A stretch of 15,373 bases of DNA, taken from contig JAEZHS010000190.1 of NCBI GenBank assembly GCA_023436825.1, forward strand, positions 1-15,373. The letters are read 5' to 3'. The notes under the pieces were generated by a model. It was not told where the DNA came from. It did not search any database and saw only the letters and a list, made by a program, of their open reading frames with translations. The stretch's first letter is position 1; each line of letters opens with the position of its first letter. The DNA is from Pseudomonadota bacterium (GTDB taxonomy: Bacteria > Pseudomonadota > Alphaproteobacteria > Reyranellales > Reyranellaceae). Made by a program: the position numbers and the translations under genes. Below, in pieces: positions 13,735 to 15,373 of the stretch.

Positions 13735-14844
13735 GTGGCCGATTCTCTCAAACGTACACCGCTCTACGATCTTCATCGCGAGCTCGGCGCTCGTCTCGTG
13801 CCCTTCGCCGGCTACGAGATGCCGGTGCAGTACCCGACCGGCATTTTGGCCGAGCACGCGCAGACCCGGACGGCGGCCGGGCTGTTCGACGTCTCGCACA
13901 TGGGCCAGGTGCGGCTCACTGCGAAGCCTGGGCAGAACGCTGCCAAGGCAATCGAGATGCTGGTGCCCGGCGACATCGCGGGCCTGCAGCCCGGCCAGCA
14001 GCGCTACACGCAGTTCACCAACGATGCCGGCGGCATCCTCGACGATCTGATGATCACCAGCACGGGCGATCACCTGCTGATGGTGTTCAACGCGGCCTGC
14101 AAGGACGCCGACCTCGCGCATGTGCAGAAGCATCTCGCAGCCACCTGCGAGGTCGAGCCCATGTTCTCCCGTGGGCTTCTGGCGCTCCAGGGACCACAGG
14201 CCTCGCAGGTGCTGGCGCGCCTGGTGCCGCAGGTCGCGACGATGAAGTTCATGACCGGCGCCTTCTTCGTGATCGACGGCGCGCGCTGCTACATTACGCG
14301 CTCGGGCTACACCGGCGGCGACGGCTTCGAGATTTCCACGCCCAACGACGCCACCGAAGCCATCGCCCGCAAGCTTCTGGCCGAGCCGGAGGTCAAGCCG
14401 ATCGGCTTGGGCGCGCGCGATTCGCTGCGCCTCGAAGCGGGCCTCTGCCTCTACGGCCACGACATCGACACCACCACGACGCCGATCGAGGCCGGTTTGC
14501 TGTGGAGCATCGGCAAGGAGCGCCGCACGCAGGGCGGCTTCCCGGGGGCGGCCGTCATCCAGAAGCAGATCGCCGAGGGCGCGCCGCGCAAGCGCGTCGG
14601 GCTGCTGCCCGAGGGCAAGGCCATCGCGCGCGAAGGCGCGGAAATCGCCATTGCCGGCAAGACGGTCGGCAAAGTCACATCGGGCGGCTTCGCACCCACG
14701 CTCGGGCGTGCCGTCGCCATGGGCTATGTCGAGCGCGGCCATTCAGCCAACGGCACCAAGGTCGATCTTCTGGTGCGTGGCAAGCCCGTGCCGGCCGACA
14801 TTGTGCCCATGCCTTTCGTCAAACACGCCTACTACCGCGGATAG
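13735..14844 (+). CDS. gcvT: Aminomethyltransferase (T-protein) of the glycine cleavage system
   Basis: Transfers the methylene group from the aminomethyl-lipoyl arm of H-protein to tetrahydrofolate, releasing ammonia; cytosolic. The 369-residue protein has both family domains: the folate-binding domain from [11 protein letters not shown] (23-33) through DVSHMGQ (52-58) and [10 protein letters not shown] (99-108, with the catalytic-type aspartate at 103/104), [20 protein letters not shown] (230s), and the C-terminal barrel with [16 protein letters not shown] and a final [12 protein letters not shown] 13735 is chosen because GGAGA sits 5-7 nt upstream and no ATG fits; that site is covered by the riboswitch expression platform. 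gcvH follows after 10 nt. Confidence 0.97.
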   Translation: MADSLKRTPLYDLHRELGARLVPFAGYEMPVQYPTGILAEHAQTRTAAGLFDVSHMGQVRLTAKPGQNAAKAIEMLVPGDIAGLQPGQQRYTQFTNDAGGILDDLMITSTGDHLLMVFNAACKDADLAHVQKHLAATCEVEPMFSRGLLALQGPQASQVLARLVPQVATMKFMTGAFFVIDGARCYITRSGYTGGDGFEISTPNDATEAIARKLLAEPEVKPIGLGARDSLRLEAGLCLYGHDIDTTTTPIEAGLLWSIGKERRTQGGFPGAAVIQKQIAEGAPRKRVGLLPEGKAIAREGAEIAIAGKTVGKVTSGGFAPTLGRAVAMGYVERGHSANGTKVDLLVRGKPVPADIVPMPFVKHAYYRG

Positions 14845-14854
14845 GAGCTTTTAG

Positions 14855-15232
14855 ATGGCCGAGACCAGGTACTCCCAGGAACATGAGTGGATCCGCGTCG
14901 AGGGCGATGTCGGCACCATCGGCATCACGCAATACGCCCAGGAGCAGTTGGGCGACGTGGTGTTCGTCGACGTGCCGCTGGCCGGCCGCAAGGTCGCCAA
15001 GGGCGAGGCCTGCGCCGTGGTCGAATCGGTCAAGGCCGCGTCGGACATCTACGCGCCGGTGTCGGGCGAGGTGGTCGAGGCCAATGCCGCCCTCGCCGAT
15101 TCGCCGGGCGACGTCAATGCCGAGCCGATGGGCAAGGGCTGGTTCTTCAAGATCAAGCTTTCAGACAAGGGCGAGCTTTCCGGCCTGATGGACGAGGCCG
15201 CCTACAACGACTTCGTGAAGACCCTGGGCTGA
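14855..15232 (+). CDS. gcvH: Glycine cleavage system H protein
   Basis: Lipoylated shuttle protein that carries the aminomethyl group between P-, T- and L-proteins. The 125-residue length is normal. The lipoyl-attachment lysine is K60 in [14 protein letters not shown]; the family start [13 protein letters not shown] and the [19 protein letters not shown] strand set (23-41) are intact, as is the C-terminal helix [15 protein letters not shown] 14855 follows AGGAG (14843-14847), which overlaps the gcvT stop codon, so translation of the two genes is probably linked. gcvPA starts 2 nt after the stop. Confidence 0.98.
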   Translation: MAETRYSQEHEWIRVEGDVGTIGITQYAQEQLGDVVFVDVPLAGRKVAKGEACAVVESVKAASDIYAPVSGEVVEANAALADSPGDVNAEPMGKGWFFKIKLSDKGELSGLMDEAAYNDFVKTLG

Positions 15233-15234
15233 TC

Positions 15235-15373
15235 ATGCGCTACCTCCCCCTCACGCCGACCGATCGCCGCGACATGCTGGCGGTCGTCGGCGCCAAGTCG
15301 GTCGACGAATTGTTCAAGGACGTGCCGGCCTCGGCGCGGCTGCCCGGCAAGGTCGCGGGCCTGCCCGACCATC
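15235..15373 (+). CDS. gcvPA: Glycine dehydrogenase (P-protein) subunit 1, partial
   Basis: The window ends 46 codons into this gene. The readable N-terminus, [20 protein letters not shown] followed by [11 protein letters not shown], is typical of subunit 1 of the split, PLP-dependent glycine decarboxylase; the single-chain GcvP begins differently. It decarboxylates glycine and passes the aminomethyl group to H-protein; subunit 2, carrying the PLP lysine, should lie just downstream. The ATG begins 2 nt after the gcvH stop, so it belongs to the same riboswitch-controlled operon. No frameshift in the visible part. Confidence 0.9.
   Translation, partial: MRYLPLTPTDRRDMLAVVGAKSVDELFKDVPASARLPGKVAGLPDH

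Overview
The window is high-GC, gene-dense DNA that looks like an alphaproteobacterial chromosome. The evidence is strong G/C third-position bias, the ispH-thrB-rnhA cluster, a glycine-riboswitch-led gcvT-gcvH-gcvPA operon with a split P-protein, and short palindromic repeats between genes. A Rhodospirillales/Reyranella-like lineage is plausible, but that is an impression from protein style and not a test. I see no tRNA, rRNA, CRISPR array, transposase or phage gene.

Layout. (1) 3-3311, minus strand: thrS, behind a 234-nt upstream gap that holds a promoter-like pair and two hairpins, then a family-4-type glycosyltransferase. (2) 3355-6559: an ABHD10-like alpha/beta hydrolase (+), an SDR/epimerase-like protein (-), and a plus-strand pair of exported proteins (a TPR protein and an unrecognised Q/P-rich protein). 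(3) 8955-6597, minus strand: the tightly overlapping ispH-thrB-rnhA operon, covering isoprenoid precursor synthesis, threonine synthesis and RNA:DNA hybrid removal. (4) 9081-9658, plus: a 21-codon small ORF coupled by a 4-nt overlap to a lipoprotein. (5) 9785-11913: a NIPSNAP-family protein (-) divergent from a two-gene unit (+) of a cysteine-rich Fe-S/CCG-domain protein and a gamma-glutamylcyclotransferase-like protein. (6) 11916-13351, minus: a TetR regulator, a PAP2/Aur1-like membrane phosphatase and a short ORF with a near-perfect Shine-Dalgarno sequence. (7) 13491-15373, plus: a tandem glycine riboswitch, gcvT, gcvH and the start of gcvPA (cut by the window edge), the glycine cleavage system.

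How the parts work together. The clearest regulatory logic is in regions 6 and 7. The tetR and PAP2 genes each carry an almost identical promoter/operator copy at exactly the same distance from their ATG. An imperfect palindrome related to AGTGAGCGCTCACT lies between -35-like and -10-like hexamers, and the -10 sits 7 nt from the ATG, which suggests leaderless, TetR-controlled transcripts. In the gcv leader, the 3' part of the second glycine aptamer can pair with the gcvT ribosome binding site, which suggests translational control by Shine-Dalgarno sequestration. Palindromic repeats occupy three of the four convergent gene junctions and supply the last codons of two genes.

All functions are from recognised motifs read by eye. 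No database search or folding program was run.
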